Assembly (NCBI GenBank): GCA_021814735.1
Contig: JAKAHX010000140.1
Location: forward strand, 1 to 5,572
Source: Chloroflexota bacterium
GTDB lineage: Bacteria > Chloroflexota > Limnocylindria > Limnocylindrales > CSP1-4
Length of the DNA: 5,572 bases
Reading direction: 5' to 3'
Made by a program: the position numbers and the translations under genes
The notes under the pieces: generated by a model
Database searches by the model: none
The model's input: only the letters and a program-made list of their open reading frames with translations
Told to the model about the DNA's origin: nothing
In this document: positions 5,102-5,572 of the stretch, in pieces
How the letters are laid out: each line of letters begins with the position of its first letter
Numbering within the stretch: the stretch's first letter is position 1

Positions 5102-5572
5102 TCACGCCCCGTCCGGCTGCCAGCGCCGCTTGCGCAGGTACGCGCGCCAGGTCATCGCCCACCGTGCCGGGTCGTCCAGCGGGCCGTGGTCGTGCCGGTG
5201 CACCACGCTCGCGTGCGGCGCGGTTCGCACGCGCTCCGGGTCCTCGTACGCCTCCTGGACCACGCGCTCGAGGGCGGTCGCGTACTCGTCGAGCTCGCCG
5301 GGCGCGTACGACTCGGTCGGCTCCAGCGTGAAGGGCTCCGGCACGAGCCAGGGGTGGTGGCTGGTCCAGTAGTGGAGGCCGAAGTCGGCCATCCGTCGCC
5401 CCACGTCCTCCGAGCCCACCCCGGTCTCGCGCCGCAGCGGCTCGAAACTGTAGCGGACCTGCTCCAGGCGCCGGCGGTCCGGCCACGGCACCGCCACGCC
5501 GCGGATCCGCCGGACGCGCTCGAGCAGGTAGTTGTTGGCGAGCACGGCCGACTCGGCCACCGAGCGGAGGCC
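5102..5572 (-). CDS. gcvPB: Glycine dehydrogenase (decarboxylating) subunit 2, C-terminal part
   Basis: This is the C-terminal end of the P-protein beta subunit of the glycine cleavage system, which decarboxylates glycine with pyridoxal phosphate and passes the aminomethyl group to lipoylated GcvH. The frame is open from the right edge to a TGA (complement of 5102-5104), giving 156 visible residues, so the true start and the PLP lysine lie outside. The fragment opens with GLRSVAESAVLANNYL, matching the conserved GLxxAxxxAVLNANYL helix. It continues with a dimer-fold domain bearing ADFGLHYWTSHHPWLVPEP (62-80) and FTLEPTES (81-88), the counterpart of the [15 protein letters not shown] region. 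Near the end, TAPHASVVHRHD (117-128) matches the APHTTPVRRLDE segment of GcvPB. An N-terminal partner (GcvPA) is expected upstream on the - strand. The gene converges on pncB with a 28-base gap. The internal wording differs from textbook GcvPB, so a GcvPB-like paralogue is possible. Confidence 0.85.
   Translation of the reverse strand, partial: GLRSVAESAVLANNYLLERVRRIRGVAVPWPDRRRLEQVRYSFEPLRRETGVGSEDVGRRMADFGLHYWTSHHPWLVPEPFTLEPTESYAPGELDEYATALERVVQEAYEDPERVRTAPHASVVHRHDHGPLDDPARWAMTWRAYLRKRRWQPDGA

Overview
The window is high-GC bacterial DNA, gene-dense, with strong G/C preference at third codon positions and two GTG starts. It looks like ordinary chromosome: no mobile element, tRNA, rRNA or CRISPR was seen. 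The best guess at origin is a Chloroflexota-type bacterium, perhaps a high-GC soil or groundwater lineage. This rests on a two-subunit (split) glycine dehydrogenase, a GlgC of the kind remembered from Chloroflexota (a PWDLDR segment where E. coli GlgC differs), and a probable leaderless promoter. High-GC Actinomycetota are the main alternative, although they usually carry a single-chain GcvP. No taxonomic search could be run.

Layout, left to right. (1) Bases 1-300 are the C-terminal half of a type IV prepilin peptidase (A24 family) on the + strand, cut by the window edge. (2) A 175-base gap holds a sigma-70-like promoter and a GNRA-capped hairpin. (3) Bases 476-1804 encode an exported coiled-coil/M23 murein endopeptidase. 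(4) A 76-base gap holds a hairpin and a -10 box placed to give a leaderless transcript. (5) Bases 1881-3293 encode glucose-1-phosphate adenylyltransferase (GlgC) with an unusual C-terminal tail. (6) A 184-base gap holds GC-rich inverted repeats, an extended -10 promoter candidate and a strong Shine-Dalgarno. (7) Bases 3478-4032 and 4036-5073 form a tight two-gene operon, nicotinamidase then nicotinate phosphoribosyltransferase. (8) On the - strand, converging on that operon, bases 5102-5572 are the C-terminal end of the glycine dehydrogenase P-protein subunit 2 (GcvPB), cut by the right edge.

The genes do not form one pathway. The prepilin peptidase and the M23 enzyme both act at the cell envelope but have a promoter candidate between them. 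GlgC stands alone: no glycogen synthase or branching enzyme gene lies in the window. The clear functional unit is pncA-pncB, which converts nicotinamide to nicotinate and then to nicotinate mononucleotide for NAD salvage.

I found no convincing undescribed system. The points worth a second look are the leaderless glgC start, the low-complexity GlgC tail, the structured leader of the M23 gene, and the divergent C-terminal signature of the GcvPB fragment.
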